From: Prosthecobacter fusiformis
GTDB lineage: Bacteria; Verrucomicrobiota; Verrucomicrobiia; Verrucomicrobiales; Verrucomicrobiaceae
Length of the DNA: 64,000 nt
Direction of reading: 5' to 3'
Assembly (NCBI RefSeq): GCF_004364345.1
Contig: NZ_SOCA01000002.1
Span: 695,711 to 759,710, forward strand
The notes under the pieces were generated by a model. That model was given only the letters and a program-made list of their open reading frames with translations. It ran no database searches and was not told the DNA's origin. Positions 35,260 to 44,654 of the stretch are shown piece by piece. The position numbers and the translations under genes were made by a program. The first letter of the stretch is position 1; the number at the start of each line of letters is the position of its first letter.

Positions 35260-37254
35260 ATGCTTCCGCCTCAGCCTGCTTCCACCCCCTTGCCTTGGGA
35301 ACTTCCTTCAGGGCACCGCGAACGAATTCGCAATCTGGCCCAACAAACATTGCTTGAAGGTTCGATTCTTCCCGTGGAAGAGATCTCGAATCTTCAAACT
35401 TGGCAGCTTCCTTTTGGAGCGAACGTATCCGCCGCCGGTGTGGAGTACCGAGTCTGGGCTCCTGCGCAGCTGGGACTGGAGCTGCATATAGAAACGGCTT
35501 CTGGGGATGCTCGAATTCTTCCGATGCTGCCAGACGGGAAGGGATACCACCATGTGACCGATGGAGAGGGGCAAGCCGGAGATCGATATGCCTGCAAGTT
35601 GGCCGATGGCAGTTTGCAACCCGATCCCGCATCCCGATTCCAGCCAGCAGGTGTGCATGGATACTCACAAGTGGTGGATCCAGCAACGTATTCATGGAAA
35701 GACCAGACCTGGGAAAGGCCGGCCTTTCGGGATCTCGTGCTCTACGAATTGCATGTGGGAACTTTCACGCAGGAGGGGTCTTTTCTTTCCGCGATTGCCA
35801 AGTTGGCTGACCTCCAGAAACTTGGCATCAATGCCATTGAAATCATGCCGCTGGCAGATTTTGCCGGCAAACGTAACTGGGGGTATGATGGCGTATTCAT
35901 CTATGCACCGGCCAATGCCTATGGCACCCCAGATGACTTGCGTGCCCTGGTGGATGCGGCCCATGCCCACGGCATCGCGGTGATTTTGGATGTGGTCTAT
36001 AATCACGTAGGCCCAGATGGCTCCAGCCTCGCAGCTTTTTCACCGGCCTATTTTGATCCGGAGCGGCCTACCCCCTGGGGCATGTCATTCAATTTTGATG
36101 GTGTCGGTTCGGCGGCGGTGCGGGAATACTTTGCCAGCAATCCCCTGTATTGGATGCATGAGTTTCACATGGACGGTTTTCGCCTTGATGCCACCCATGC
36201 CATGAACGATACTTCGAAGCGGCATATCCTGACGGAAATCGCTGCCCGCATCCACTCGTTAGGTGGATACGTCATCGCCGAGGATGAACGCAATTCAGCC
36301 CGTCTCATCGAGCCGGAGGATAAAGGAGGTTACGGATTGGATGCTGTCTGGGCGGATGATTTTCATCATTCAGTTCGTGTCGGGCAGACGCGGGAACAGT
36401 ATGCCTATCTGCAAAACTTCAGCGGTTCTCTGGAAGAAACGGTGGATACATTAAAACACGGCTGGCGCTTTAGAGGGCAGATACTTGCGCCGGGGCGCGT
36501 AGCTCGCGGGACTGAGGTTAGTCACGTGGCGCCATCGAGCCTCATTCATTGTATCTCCAATCACGATCAGTCAGGAAACCGTGCCTTTGGCGAGCGTGTG
36601 AGTGCCAGCATATCCCTGGATTCATACCGTGCTATTTCGATGCTGCTTTGCCTGTCTCCCTATACTCCGATGTTCTTTATGGGACAGGAATGGGCGGCTT
36701 CGACGCCCTTCCTTTTTTTTACGGACCATCATCCTGGACTCGGCCAGCTCGTGACAGATGGGAGAAGGCGGGAGTTTTCAGCCTTCCCTGAATTCAACGA
36801 TCCAGCGACACTCAATGACATACCGGATCCCCAAAGCGTAGAAACCTTTTTACGCTCAAAACTGGACTGGAATGAAACCTTGTTGCCTGCACATGCCGGA
36901 GTGCTGGAGCTATACCGCCAGTGTTTGCTGCTTCGCAAATCCCAGGCTGCTTTCCGCCCGCAGACCAGGCAAGGATGGGATGTCGGGGCAATGCAGCGCG
37001 GCGTCGCCTACATTCGATATGACGACTGGGGGACAAGTTATCTGCTGCTATTTCATTTGTGGCCCGAAGAAGATTTAGTCCAACTGGATCTGGAGCATCT
37101 GCCTTGGATGCAGCAAGGCAGCCCATGGGAGTTTCTGATATCCAGTAACGATGTGGCCTTTGGTGGTGCTGGTTGTTCTCTGTCTGGCAAGGATTCCACG
37201 TATGTCTTCGGTGGTGCTGAAACCCTTTTGCTACGGTCGCCACCCGGCTTCTGA
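35260..37254 (+). CDS. treZ: Malto-oligosyltrehalose trehalohydrolase
   Basis: 664-residue GH13 enzyme that releases trehalose from malto-oligosyltrehalose made by TreY. An N-terminal CBM48-like domain (about 45-140: GVEYRVWAPAQ) precedes the barrel. Catalytic Asp310 lies in MDGFRLDATHAM and Glu341 in VIAEDERN; the transition-state Asp lies in SNHDQSGNRAFG. It starts 69 bp after TreS-Mak and ends 20 bp before treY. Confidence 0.94.
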   Translation: MLPPQPASTPLPWELPSGHRERIRNLAQQTLLEGSILPVEEISNLQTWQLPFGANVSAAGVEYRVWAPAQLGLELHIETASGDARILPMLPDGKGYHHVTDGEGQAGDRYACKLADGSLQPDPASRFQPAGVHGYSQVVDPATYSWKDQTWERPAFRDLVLYELHVGTFTQEGSFLSAIAKLADLQKLGINAIEIMPLADFAGKRNWGYDGVFIYAPANAYGTPDDLRALVDAAHAHGIAVILDVVYNHVGPDGSSLAAFSPAYFDPERPTPWGMSFNFDGVGSAAVREYFASNPLYWMHEFHMDGFRLDATHAMNDTSKRHILTEIAARIHSLGGYVIAEDERNSARLIEPEDKGGYGLDAVWADDFHHSVRVGQTREQYAYLQNFSGSLEETVDTLKHGWRFRGQILAPGRVARGTEVSHVAPSSLIHCISNHDQSGNRAFGERVSASISLDSYRAISMLLCLSPYTPMFFMGQEWAASTPFLFFTDHHPGLGQLVTDGRRREFSAFPEFNDPATLNDIPDPQSVETFLRSKLDWNETLLPAHAGVLELYRQCLLLRKSQAAFRPQTRQGWDVGAMQRGVAYIRYDDWGTSYLLLFHLWPEEDLVQLDLEHLPWMQQGSPWEFLISSNDVAFGGAGCSLSGKDSTYVFGGAETLLLRSPPGF

Positions 37255-37274
37255 TCTTTTAAAGAATTATTTTC

Positions 37275-40085
37275 ATGAGCCCTTTTCCCTCCATTCCTAC
37301 AGCTACTTGCCGCCTTCAGTTTCACCAAGGTTTCCGGTTTGCCGATGCGCAGAACATCGTGCCATATCTTCGAGATCTGGGCATCACCCATATCTATGCG
37401 TCCCCCATCTTTAGGGCCAGCCAAGGCAGTCTTCATGGTTATGACATTTGTGATCATAACGAACTCAATCCTGAATTGGGTAATCGTGACGACTTCGATT
37501 CGCTGACGGAGGAGATGAGGAAGTATGGTCTAAAACTGATCCTCGACTTTGTGCCTAACCACATGGGTATCACAGAGGGCAGCAATCTATGGTGGATGGA
37601 TGTGCTGGAGAACGGTCCTTCTTCCTGCTATGCCAGCTACTTTGACATCGACTGGAAGCCATTAAAAAGAGAGCTGGAGTCCAAGGTGCTTCTTCCGATT
37701 TTAGGGGAGCAGTATGGCCGCACACTTGAGGGGGGGAAACTCTTCATCGAATATGATCAGGGAAGCTTTTGCCTGCGCTATGAAGACCGTTATTTACCGT
37801 TGGCTGTGCACAGCCTCCTTCCGGTGCTGGAGCGTGTGGTATCGAAACTTCATTTGGAGGAAGCTGACGTTCCAGTGGAACTGGAAAGCATCATGTTTGC
37901 CATTGAACATCTGCCTTACACGCAGGAAGCGCTTGGGGGACGCATGGCTGAGCTGGTGCGGGAGAAAGAGGTGATACGCACTCGCATGATGAGACTCTGT
38001 GAGGAACACCCGGAGGTCACAGCAGCAATTGCAACCGCATTGGAAGATTTTAACACCGGCGGCGAGCACAAAAACTTTGATCCTCTGGATGCTCTCATCA
38101 GTGCCCAGCATTATCGTCTGGCCTCATGGCGAGTTGCTGCTGAGGAAATCAATTACCGCCGTTTTTTTGACGTCAATACTCTGGTGGCTTTGCAGATGCA
38201 TTTGCCTGAGGTGTTTGCAGCCACGCATCAACTTGTGGGAGAGCTCCTCAAGTCGGATGTAGTCACTGGACTGCGGATTGATCACATCGATGGGCTACGG
38301 GATCCTCATCGTTATCTGACACTCCTGCAGGAATGCCATGCCAATGCACATGAGGTGAATCCAGAGTCCAAACCTCTTTATCTACTGGTGGAGAAGATTC
38401 TCGGGCGTGATGAAAATCTTCGTGAAGACTGGCCTGTCCATGGCACTACGGGCTATGAGTTTGCCACCCAAGTCATCGACGTGCTGATCGATAGCGATGC
38501 TGAAGCGCAGTTTACCCAAACATATCGTCGCTTCACAGGCATGGCATTGCCATACTCTGAGTTTGCCTATCGTGGAAAACTGCTAGTCATGCGTGCCGCA
38601 ATGGCCAGCGAGGTGAATGTTTTGGCTCACCAGCTCAGCCGCATTGCTGAGACCAACCGCTGGTATCGTGATTTCACCTTGGAGGCTTTGGGTACTGCTT
38701 TGCGTGAAATCATTGCCTGCTTTCAGGTTTATCGCACATACATCACGCCCGAGGGGGAGATCAGCCATGAAGATCACCGCATTATTCTTCGTGCGATCGC
38801 CATGGCCCGAAGGAAAAATGCGGAACTGGAGCGCACCGTTTTTGAGTTCATTCGTGATGTGCTTTTGCCCCCTGCGGATAACCCCCATCCGGTGGATGAA
38901 AATGCCCGCCGGTTGTTTGTCTTGAAGCTTCAGCAATGCACAGGTGCCATTACGGCGAAAGGAGTGGAGGACACTGCTTTTTATGCTTATACACGATTGG
39001 TTGCCCTCAATGAAGTAGGAGGAGAGCCCGGTCACTTCGGCAGTGATGTGGAGAGGTTTCATCAGCAAAATAAAATGCGTGGGGAGAAGCATCCGCATTG
39101 CATGCTAGCCACCTCCACACATGACACGAAACGAAGTGAGGACGTCCGTGCACGCATCGCCGCCCTCTCTGAAATGCCCCGTGAATGGGCGCGGGCAGTG
39201 CGGACCTGGCACCGTGCTAACCGGAAGTTCGCCAAAAAAATGGAGGATTCCGCCGCTCCTGATTTGAATGAAGAATACTTCCTGTATCAAACCTTGCTAG
39301 GAAGCTGGCCCCTGTATCCAATGTCCGAGGAAGAGCGCCAGGAATACATCGGCCGCATCTGCCACTACATGGTCAAATCATTGCATGAGGCCAAGATCAA
39401 TAGCAGTTGGATCGAGCCAAATTTAGAGTGGGACAATGCAGTGAGCGTTTTTGTGGAGCGCATCCTGACCCCGGCAAAAAACAACTCCTTTGAAACCAGC
39501 TTTCTGCCTTTGAGCGAACGTGTTGCAGAGCTCGGGGCCTTCAATGCTCTCACGCAACTCGTGTTAAAGCTCACTTCTCCTGGCGTACCGGATGTCTATC
39601 AAGGCCAGGAATTATGGGACTTCAGCCTTGTCGATCCAGACAACCGTCGTCCAGTGGACTTTAACTTACGGAAGTCCATGCTCGAAGAAAGTTTCCCCAC
39701 TCCTGAGGAAATGTTGAGCCAGTGGCGTGATGGTCGCATCAAGCTTTTCATCACCCAGAAGCTTCTTCATCTCAGGCAGCAGCATTTTTCCCTATTTGCC
39801 TCTGGCTGTTATGATCCGCTAAAGACGAGCGGCATCTACGCTAGAAATGTCATCGCGTATCGCCGCGGGGATCTTGTTGTTGTGGTTCCCAGACTCATCT
39901 CCCAGGTCGGCACTCCTCCTGTGGGGGATTGTTGGCAAGATACCTCGGTTGAGTGGGAAGGATTGCCGGATCTCTTTAATGTCTTCACGGGTGGATGGCT
40001 GGCATCCTGTCCCTCCATGCCGATGTCTCAGCTACTGAAAGTGTTTCCAGTCGGTGTTTTCATCACGAAGGAATCGCCACATTAG
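37275..40085 (+). CDS. treY: Malto-oligosyltrehalose synthase
   Basis: 936-residue GH13 enzyme that turns the reducing-end linkage of maltodextrins into alpha,alpha-1,1. TreY hallmarks are TATCRLQFHQGFRF at the start, DFVPNHMGI, TGLRIDHIDGLRDP (nucleophile Asp), VEKILGRDE (acid Glu) and TSTHDTKRSEDVRAR. At 936 residues it is at the long end for the family. It acts with the preceding TreZ. Confidence 0.95.
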   Translation: MSPFPSIPTATCRLQFHQGFRFADAQNIVPYLRDLGITHIYASPIFRASQGSLHGYDICDHNELNPELGNRDDFDSLTEEMRKYGLKLILDFVPNHMGITEGSNLWWMDVLENGPSSCYASYFDIDWKPLKRELESKVLLPILGEQYGRTLEGGKLFIEYDQGSFCLRYEDRYLPLAVHSLLPVLERVVSKLHLEEADVPVELESIMFAIEHLPYTQEALGGRMAELVREKEVIRTRMMRLCEEHPEVTAAIATALEDFNTGGEHKNFDPLDALISAQHYRLASWRVAAEEINYRRFFDVNTLVALQMHLPEVFAATHQLVGELLKSDVVTGLRIDHIDGLRDPHRYLTLLQECHANAHEVNPESKPLYLLVEKILGRDENLREDWPVHGTTGYEFATQVIDVLIDSDAEAQFTQTYRRFTGMALPYSEFAYRGKLLVMRAAMASEVNVLAHQLSRIAETNRWYRDFTLEALGTALREIIACFQVYRTYITPEGEISHEDHRIILRAIAMARRKNAELERTVFEFIRDVLLPPADNPHPVDENARRLFVLKLQQCTGAITAKGVEDTAFYAYTRLVALNEVGGEPGHFGSDVERFHQQNKMRGEKHPHCMLATSTHDTKRSEDVRARIAALSEMPREWARAVRTWHRANRKFAKKMEDSAAPDLNEEYFLYQTLLGSWPLYPMSEEERQEYIGRICHYMVKSLHEAKINSSWIEPNLEWDNAVSVFVERILTPAKNNSFETSFLPLSERVAELGAFNALTQLVLKLTSPGVPDVYQGQELWDFSLVDPDNRRPVDFNLRKSMLEESFPTPEEMLSQWRDGRIKLFITQKLLHLRQQHFSLFASGCYDPLKTSGIYARNVIAYRRGDLVVVVPRLISQVGTPPVGDCWQDTSVEWEGLPDLFNVFTGGWLASCPSMPMSQLLKVFPVGVFITKESPH

Positions 40086-40177
40086 GCATTGAGAGGCTTT
40101 TACATCCATAGGCAGCCTGTCGTGCGAATTGTTATCGCCCGCCAGACTAAACCTTCTCTGGCCATGGCTCATATTGC

Positions 40178-40975
40178 ATGCACATCCCCCCTCAATCTCT
40201 GCAAGATAAGGTCGCCCTCGTAACCGGGGCAGGTTCAGGTATCGGCAAAGCCTCTGCCAAAATTTTGGCCCATGCTGGCGCGTCAGTGGTCCTTGTAGGT
40301 ACCACTTTAGAAAAGCTGCAGGAAGTGGAGGAAGAAATACGCCACCACGGTGGAAAGGCTGTTTCAATCTGTGCCGATGTTAGCCAGAGCAAGGAGGTGG
40401 AGAAAGCTGTCGAAACAGCTATTCATCACTGGGGCAGACTAGACATCGTGCTGGCCAATGCGGGTATCAATGGAGTCTGGGCTCCTTTGGCAGACATTAA
40501 GGAAGAAGAGTGGGATGCGACACTCGATACCAATCTCAAAGGTACATTTCTGACTTTGAAGCATAGCTTTCCGCATCTGAAAAAACACGGCGGCTCAGTT
40601 ATTGTCACCGCATCAGTCAATGGCACCCGCATGTTTAGCAATACCGGTGCTTCCGTTTACGCCTGCTCGAAAGCAGGGCAGGTGGCTCTTGTGAAAATGC
40701 TGGCTCTCGAATGGGCTCCAGAACGTATCCGCATCAATGTGATATGCCCTGGCGCGATTGAAACGGAGATTGATGACTCTACAGACGTGCGACCTCAGTC
40801 AGGCAAACAATTGACTGTGGATTTTCCAGACGGAACCGTTCCTTTAAATCAAGGAGAAGCTGGCACTGCCGGGGAAGTGGCGCAACTAGTCTGGTTTTTA
40901 GCCTCCGATGCATCGAGCCATATTACAGGAACGGAAATCTTTATTGATGGCGGCCAGTCACTTCTCCAAGGCTAA
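40178..40975 (+). CDS. SDR-family oxidoreductase
   Basis: 265-residue classical short-chain dehydrogenase. The cofactor motif GAGSGIG is at 17-23 and NAG at about 94-96. The catalytic residues are Ser146, Tyr161 and Lys165 (YACSK). The C-terminal ITGTEIFIDGGQS is typical. The substrate is unknown. It follows the trehalose genes on the same strand after 92 bp. Confidence 0.9.
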   Translation: MHIPPQSLQDKVALVTGAGSGIGKASAKILAHAGASVVLVGTTLEKLQEVEEEIRHHGGKAVSICADVSQSKEVEKAVETAIHHWGRLDIVLANAGINGVWAPLADIKEEEWDATLDTNLKGTFLTLKHSFPHLKKHGGSVIVTASVNGTRMFSNTGASVYACSKAGQVALVKMLALEWAPERIRINVICPGAIETEIDDSTDVRPQSGKQLTVDFPDGTVPLNQGEAGTAGEVAQLVWFLASDASSHITGTEIFIDGGQSLLQG

Positions 40976-40995
40976 ATTGAGCCTAACATAAAGTT

Positions 40996-41532
40996 ATGAA
41001 AATTTATTCATTTTTTATCGCCGCTGTTTCGGTGGTGCTGATGAGTTGCTCCAGCACAAAAGACACAAAAACGCTGCCCACGGCGGCGAAGGTGGATATC
41101 CAACGCTATATGGGGCAGTGGTATGAAATTTTCCGGCTGCCCAATCAATTCCAGCGGGATGATTCGAGGGCGGAAGCACTTTATACCATGCAGCCAGACG
41201 GAACTGTTAAAGTCCTGAATACAGAGATACGTCCTGACGGCACCCAGAAGAAAGTTTCTGGTACAGCGACAGCGATCTCGGATGGGAAAAATAGCCGCTT
41301 GAGAGTGACGTTCGAAGGTCTCGCCTCATTGGTGCCAGTCTCAAAAGAGGGCAATTACTGGATCATCCGTGTGGCTCCCGATTACTCAACGGCTCTCGTA
41401 GGCACTCCAGACAGAAAGTACCTTTGGTTGCTTTCACGCACTCCGCAGATCAGCCCCACACGACGCTCTGCTTATGAATCTGAGGCCGCACGGCTTGGCT
41501 TTGATACCAAACGTCTGCTTCATCAAAGATAG
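40996..41532 (+). CDS. blc: Bacterial lipocalin (Blc-like lipoprotein)
   Basis: 178 residues. The lipoprotein signal has lipobox LMSC with Cys18. The lipocalin motif YMGQWYEIFRLPNQFQ and the closing segment YLWLLSRTPQ match Blc, an outer-membrane lipoprotein that binds lysophospholipids and is induced by envelope or osmotic stress. It starts 20 bp after the SDR gene, consistent with a shared stress operon. Confidence 0.92.
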   Translation: MKIYSFFIAAVSVVLMSCSSTKDTKTLPTAAKVDIQRYMGQWYEIFRLPNQFQRDDSRAEALYTMQPDGTVKVLNTEIRPDGTQKKVSGTATAISDGKNSRLRVTFEGLASLVPVSKEGNYWIIRVAPDYSTALVGTPDRKYLWLLSRTPQISPTRRSAYESEAARLGFDTKRLLHQR

Positions 41533-41557
41533 ATTGTCACTTTAAAACTCACCATTT

Positions 41558-41776
41558 ATGATCACTACATCTAACGACCCACAACCTGAACAACCGACTC
41601 CCAATGAGGTGGATGTTGAAGAAATGCCAGTCCGTGAGGACGATACATTTATTGATGTTCCCGTCCCTAAACGTGTGACCCGTGAGGTTGACTCAGGCGG
41701 CTTATCCAACTCTGACAAAGAAGACACTCAACAAGGGGATGAAGGTATTGATGATCCCCAAGAGATAACAGCGTAA
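41558..41776 (+). CDS. Small acidic hypothetical protein
   Basis: 72 residues, rich in Asp, Glu, Pro and Thr, with no hydrophobic core and so probably disordered. I do not recognise a family. Support comes from its position 25 bp after blc, a complete frame with a start and stop, and a terminator directly downstream. Confidence 0.5.
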   Translation: MITTSNDPQPEQPTPNEVDVEEMPVREDDTFIDVPVPKRVTREVDSGGLSNSDKEDTQQGDEGIDDPQEITA

Positions 41777-41797
41777 GCGATAACTGATGATAAGTTC

Positions 41798-41829
41798 CAC
41801 GGTGGCAGCCATCTGCCACCGTGTTTTTA
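41798..41829 (+). terminator. Rho-independent terminator
   Basis: A perfect 10-bp stem, CACGGTGGCA (41798-41807) against TGCCACCGTG (41814-41823), is followed by TTTTTAT. It ends the SDR-blc-small protein transcription unit and separates it from the convergent DUF3309 gene. Confidence 0.92.
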
Positions 41830-41834
41830 TTTCA

Positions 41835-41981
41835 TCACCGGGTCAGGGCCACGATGACAAGAATAATCAGGATAAGGCCAAGTCCGCCGCTGGGATAGTA
41901 TCCCCAGCCAGAACTATATGGCCAGGCTGGCAGAGCGCCAATGAGTAGCAAAATCAGCAGTATAAGCAGGATGTTATTCAT
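41835..41981 (-). CDS. DUF3309 mini-membrane protein
   Basis: 48 residues: a hydrophobic helix (NNILLILLILLLIGALP), the central WPYSSGWGYYPSGGLG motif, then a second helix. This matches the DUF3309 family almost end to end. The family is common in stress islands and its function is unknown. The start at 41981 fits the family, and an in-frame ATG at 42017 would add an unlikely extension. It is divergent from the PfpI gene across a palindromic intergenic region. Confidence 0.88.
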   Translation of the reverse strand: MNNILLILLILLLIGALPAWPYSSGWGYYPSGGLGLILIILVIVALTR

Positions 41982-42000
41982 GGTATTTAATTGGGTTACT

Positions 42001-42027
42001 AAAGGTATCGTATGCACGCATACCTTT
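42001..42027. promoter_or_regulatory. Overlapping palindromes between DUF3309 and PfpI genes
   Basis: AAAGGTAT (42001-42008) is repeated inverted as ATACCTTT (42020-42027). Nested inside is GTATGC-AC-GCATAC (42010-42023). The element lies between two divergent genes and is a reasonable operator candidate; no regulator is identified. Confidence 0.45.
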
Positions 42028-42126
42028 GGCTGTAGGTGATACAGATACCCCAGACAAATGATGACGTTGCCATCAGGAGAAAACTACCCGGCCAATTTAT
42101 CGGCAGATAGCGATGTAACTTTGCTT

Positions 42127-42714
42127 ATGAAACTGCCCCTAGATTCCAGACACGTCGCCATCCTGGTAACCGATGGCTTTGAACAGTCCGAATTGGAACT
42201 GCCACTTCGCGCTCTGGAACTGGCAGGGGCCAAGGTCACCATCATATCCCCTGCGGCAGGTGAGATCCAGGGCATGCATCACGATGAAAAAGGAGATCTA
42301 TTTGATACCGACCTCCGGTTGGATCTTGCAGACCCCGAAGACTTTGACGCTTTGCTTTTACCTGGTGGACTGGCTAATCCTGACACGCTTCGCTCATTGC
42401 CGGCGGCAGTCTCTTTTGTGCGGGAATTCGGTCTCCAAGGAAAACCTATCGCCGCTATCTGTCATGGTCCCTGGATTCTCATTGAAGCGGGCCTGGTAGA
42501 AGGCCGACGCCTGACTTCGTGGCCTGCTATCCAGACCGATATCCGCAATGCCGGCGGTGAATGGGTGGATGAAGAAGTCGTTGTGGACATGAAACTGGTC
42601 ACCAGCCGTCAGCCCGATGACATACCGGCCTTCAATAGCAAAATGATCGAGGTATTCAGTCAAGGGGCAGACATACCTCTGGGCGTTGGAGCACAGCCTC
42701 CACTTGAAGATTGA
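42127..42714 (+). CDS. DJ-1/PfpI-family protein (YhbO/PfpI-like)
   Basis: About 195 residues from the ATG at 42127, the start that matches the family (RHVAILVTDGFEQSE); an ATG at 42058 would add 23 residues. The nucleophile elbow AAICHGPWIL holds Cys112 and His113, and Glu22 belongs to the triad region. Relatives act as glyoxalases, deglycases or stress chaperones. The position in the stress island fits protection against carbonyl or oxidative damage. Confidence 0.88.
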   Translation: MKLPLDSRHVAILVTDGFEQSELELPLRALELAGAKVTIISPAAGEIQGMHHDEKGDLFDTDLRLDLADPEDFDALLLPGGLANPDTLRSLPAAVSFVREFGLQGKPIAAICHGPWILIEAGLVEGRRLTSWPAIQTDIRNAGGEWVDEEVVVDMKLVTSRQPDDIPAFNSKMIEVFSQGADIPLGVGAQPPLED

Positions 42715-42804
42715 TGCTTCACTCCTCCGTAAAGAGGCAGCTTATTGCGCTGCTCCAAGGTTTTTTTCCTTCATTCATAAACGCACTTCTTCTACAAAAA
42801 CCGA

Positions 42805-43260
42805 ATGTCTCAGATGCCACTCTTTAATTCCGCCCACACAGCACCGGCCGCTAGCATTCGCATAGCCGTCGTGGATGATCATTCCATCATGCGTGCTGTC
42901 TATCGCAGTTTGGTCGATGACTGTCCTGAACTCCTGATGGCTTGGAGCGCTTCCACCATCGGGGAGGCCCGTCTCCATGTTGAAAGGGATGAGGCCCCGG
43001 ATGTCATTATTATGGACGTGACTCTGCCAGACGGCACTGGTTATGATCTCGTGCGCGAGGTCCTTCAAAAATATCCCACCATCCCCATTTTGATGGTCTC
43101 CGCGCACGAAGAAAAATCCTATGTGCAACAGGCGGTCGATTGCGGCGCGCGCGGATATTTAGTCAAAGATTCTTCGCCTGCCGAACTCATGGACGCCTTG
43201 GAAACGGTTCTGAGTGGAGAAACTTATTTTAAACCAGCGCTCAACCTGACTTCAGGCTGA
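42805..43260 (+). CDS. Single-domain response regulator (NarL-type receiver without output domain)
   Basis: 151 residues. The receiver has acidic pocket residues in VVDDHS, phospho-acceptor Asp71 (IIMDVTLPDG), a switch Ser at VSA, and Lys121 (YLVKD). The end (SPAELMDALETVLSGETYF) matches the linker of NarL/FixJ regulators, yet the protein stops about 10 residues later with no helix-turn-helix. It may pass phosphate to another protein or act by binding. No histidine kinase is adjacent; a receiver-kinase lies at 52620. Confidence 0.85.
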   Translation: MSQMPLFNSAHTAPAASIRIAVVDDHSIMRAVYRSLVDDCPELLMAWSASTIGEARLHVERDEAPDVIIMDVTLPDGTGYDLVREVLQKYPTIPILMVSAHEEKSYVQQAVDCGARGYLVKDSSPAELMDALETVLSGETYFKPALNLTSG

Positions 43261-43287
43261 GCCGATTCGACTCATTCATAAACTCTA

Positions 43288-43710
43288 ATGAATTCGCAGG
43301 CCAGTCACTCCACATTGAAATCCTATTGGCAGGATTTCAAGTCAAGCGCCCCAGGCCACCGTTTCAAAGACTTTTATGAACGGCGGCAGGAGGAGCGATC
43401 CGGGAGTGGATATGGGAAGCGTTTTCTCTATGTAGGATTGGGATTGGGTCTGGTCATTGCGGGCGTGGTATTCCTGGCACTTCCAGGGCCTGGCCTTCTT
43501 GGCGTCGCACTGGGCCTAGCTCTGATTGCTGGGGAGTTCAGTTTTATGGCTTCCTGGCTGGACAGGGGAGAAGTGATGCTACGGGAAGCTGTCCATGTCT
43601 TGGCTAAATGGTGGGGCCATTTGCAGTCTTACCAGCGCACACTGTGTTGGGTGCTCGGCTGCCTTTTAATACTGGCAATGGCGGGTGTCATTTACGAATG
43701 GTTACGCTAA
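43288..43710 (+). CDS. PGPGW-motif transmembrane protein
   Basis: 140 residues. A soluble N-terminus of about 45 residues is followed by a pair of helices around LPGPGLLGVALGLALIAGEF (the PGPGW-family core) and a last helix near 118-136. The family is a putative transmembrane group of unknown function, frequent near stress genes. The gene follows the receiver gene by 27 bp. Confidence 0.78.
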   Translation: MNSQASHSTLKSYWQDFKSSAPGHRFKDFYERRQEERSGSGYGKRFLYVGLGLGLVIAGVVFLALPGPGLLGVALGLALIAGEFSFMASWLDRGEVMLREAVHVLAKWWGHLQSYQRTLCWVLGCLLILAMAGVIYEWLR

Positions 43711-43781
43711 GCTTTCTCTGCTGAGGCCACACAGCCAGATGTCTTGAATGGGACGATGATTGGATAACCATCTTTTCACTC

Positions 43782-44654
43782 ATGCCCCAGCTACAACAAA
43801 AGAAAAAAGCTCTACGTCCCAGGCAAAAGCAGGCGCAGCAGCCAGGCCTGGAACATCGCATGGATCCCCAGCCGGAATCGAGAGTCTTACAGACTGTCCA
43901 TCAGCCGAAACTCGCTGGGCAAGTGGTCGTTATTTCAGGTGGGGACAGCGGCATTGGACGTGCAGTTGCACTGGCATTTGCTGAACAGGGAGCTAAGACC
44001 GCTATCCTTTATCTGAATGAACGCAAGGATGCCGAGGAAACCGTGCGTTTGGTCAAAGAAGCTGGTTCCGATGCATTCTCTCTATCGGGTGACATTGGCC
44101 GTGAATCCTTCTGCCAACGTGCAATCGCTAAAGTCATTCGTCAGTGGGGTAGGCTGGACATTGTCATTAACAACGCTGCCGAGCAGCATCCGCAGGACTC
44201 CTTGGAGGAAATCACAGCTGTTCAATTGGAAAGAACATTTCGGACCAATATCTTTTCCTATTTCTTTCTCACCAAAGCGGCTCTGCCTCACTTAAAAAGC
44301 GGCAGTTCCATTATCAATACGACGTCCGTGACGGCCTATCGAGGCAGCGCATCACTGATCGATTACTCTTCCACCAAAGGGGCAATTGTTTCGTTTACCA
44401 GGGCGTTGGCTCATTCGGTCATCAAGCGTGGAATACGTGTCAATGCCGTCGCTCCAGGGCCAGTTTGGACACCGCTCATCCCTGCCTCGTTTCCAAAAGA
44501 AAAAGTCGAGACTTTCGGGTCCGATGTCCCCTTAGGACGGGCGGGTCAGCCAAATGAGATTGCCCCTTGTTATGTTTTCCTCGCTTCTGCCGAGGCTTCC
44601 TACATCACCGGTCAAGTATTGCATCCCAATGGCGGCGAAATCATCAATGGTTAG
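43782..44654 (+). CDS. SDR oxidoreductase of the general-stress (YhdF/YghA) type
   Basis: 290 residues with the long N-terminal extension (about 1-45, LEHRMDPQPES) that marks this stress-linked SDR group. The cofactor loop is GGDSGIG (53-59), and the catalytic Tyr195 and Lys199 lie in IDYSSTKG. Substrate unproven; relatives are annotated glucose-1-dehydrogenase-like or general stress protein 39. Its end overlaps the topoisomerase gene by 8 bp. Confidence 0.9.
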   Translation: MPQLQQKKKALRPRQKQAQQPGLEHRMDPQPESRVLQTVHQPKLAGQVVVISGGDSGIGRAVALAFAEQGAKTAILYLNERKDAEETVRLVKEAGSDAFSLSGDIGRESFCQRAIAKVIRQWGRLDIVINNAAEQHPQDSLEEITAVQLERTFRTNIFSYFFLTKAALPHLKSGSSIINTTSVTAYRGSASLIDYSSTKGAIVSFTRALAHSVIKRGIRVNAVAPGPVWTPLIPASFPKEKVETFGSDVPLGRAGQPNEIAPCYVFLASAEASYITGQVLHPNGGEIING

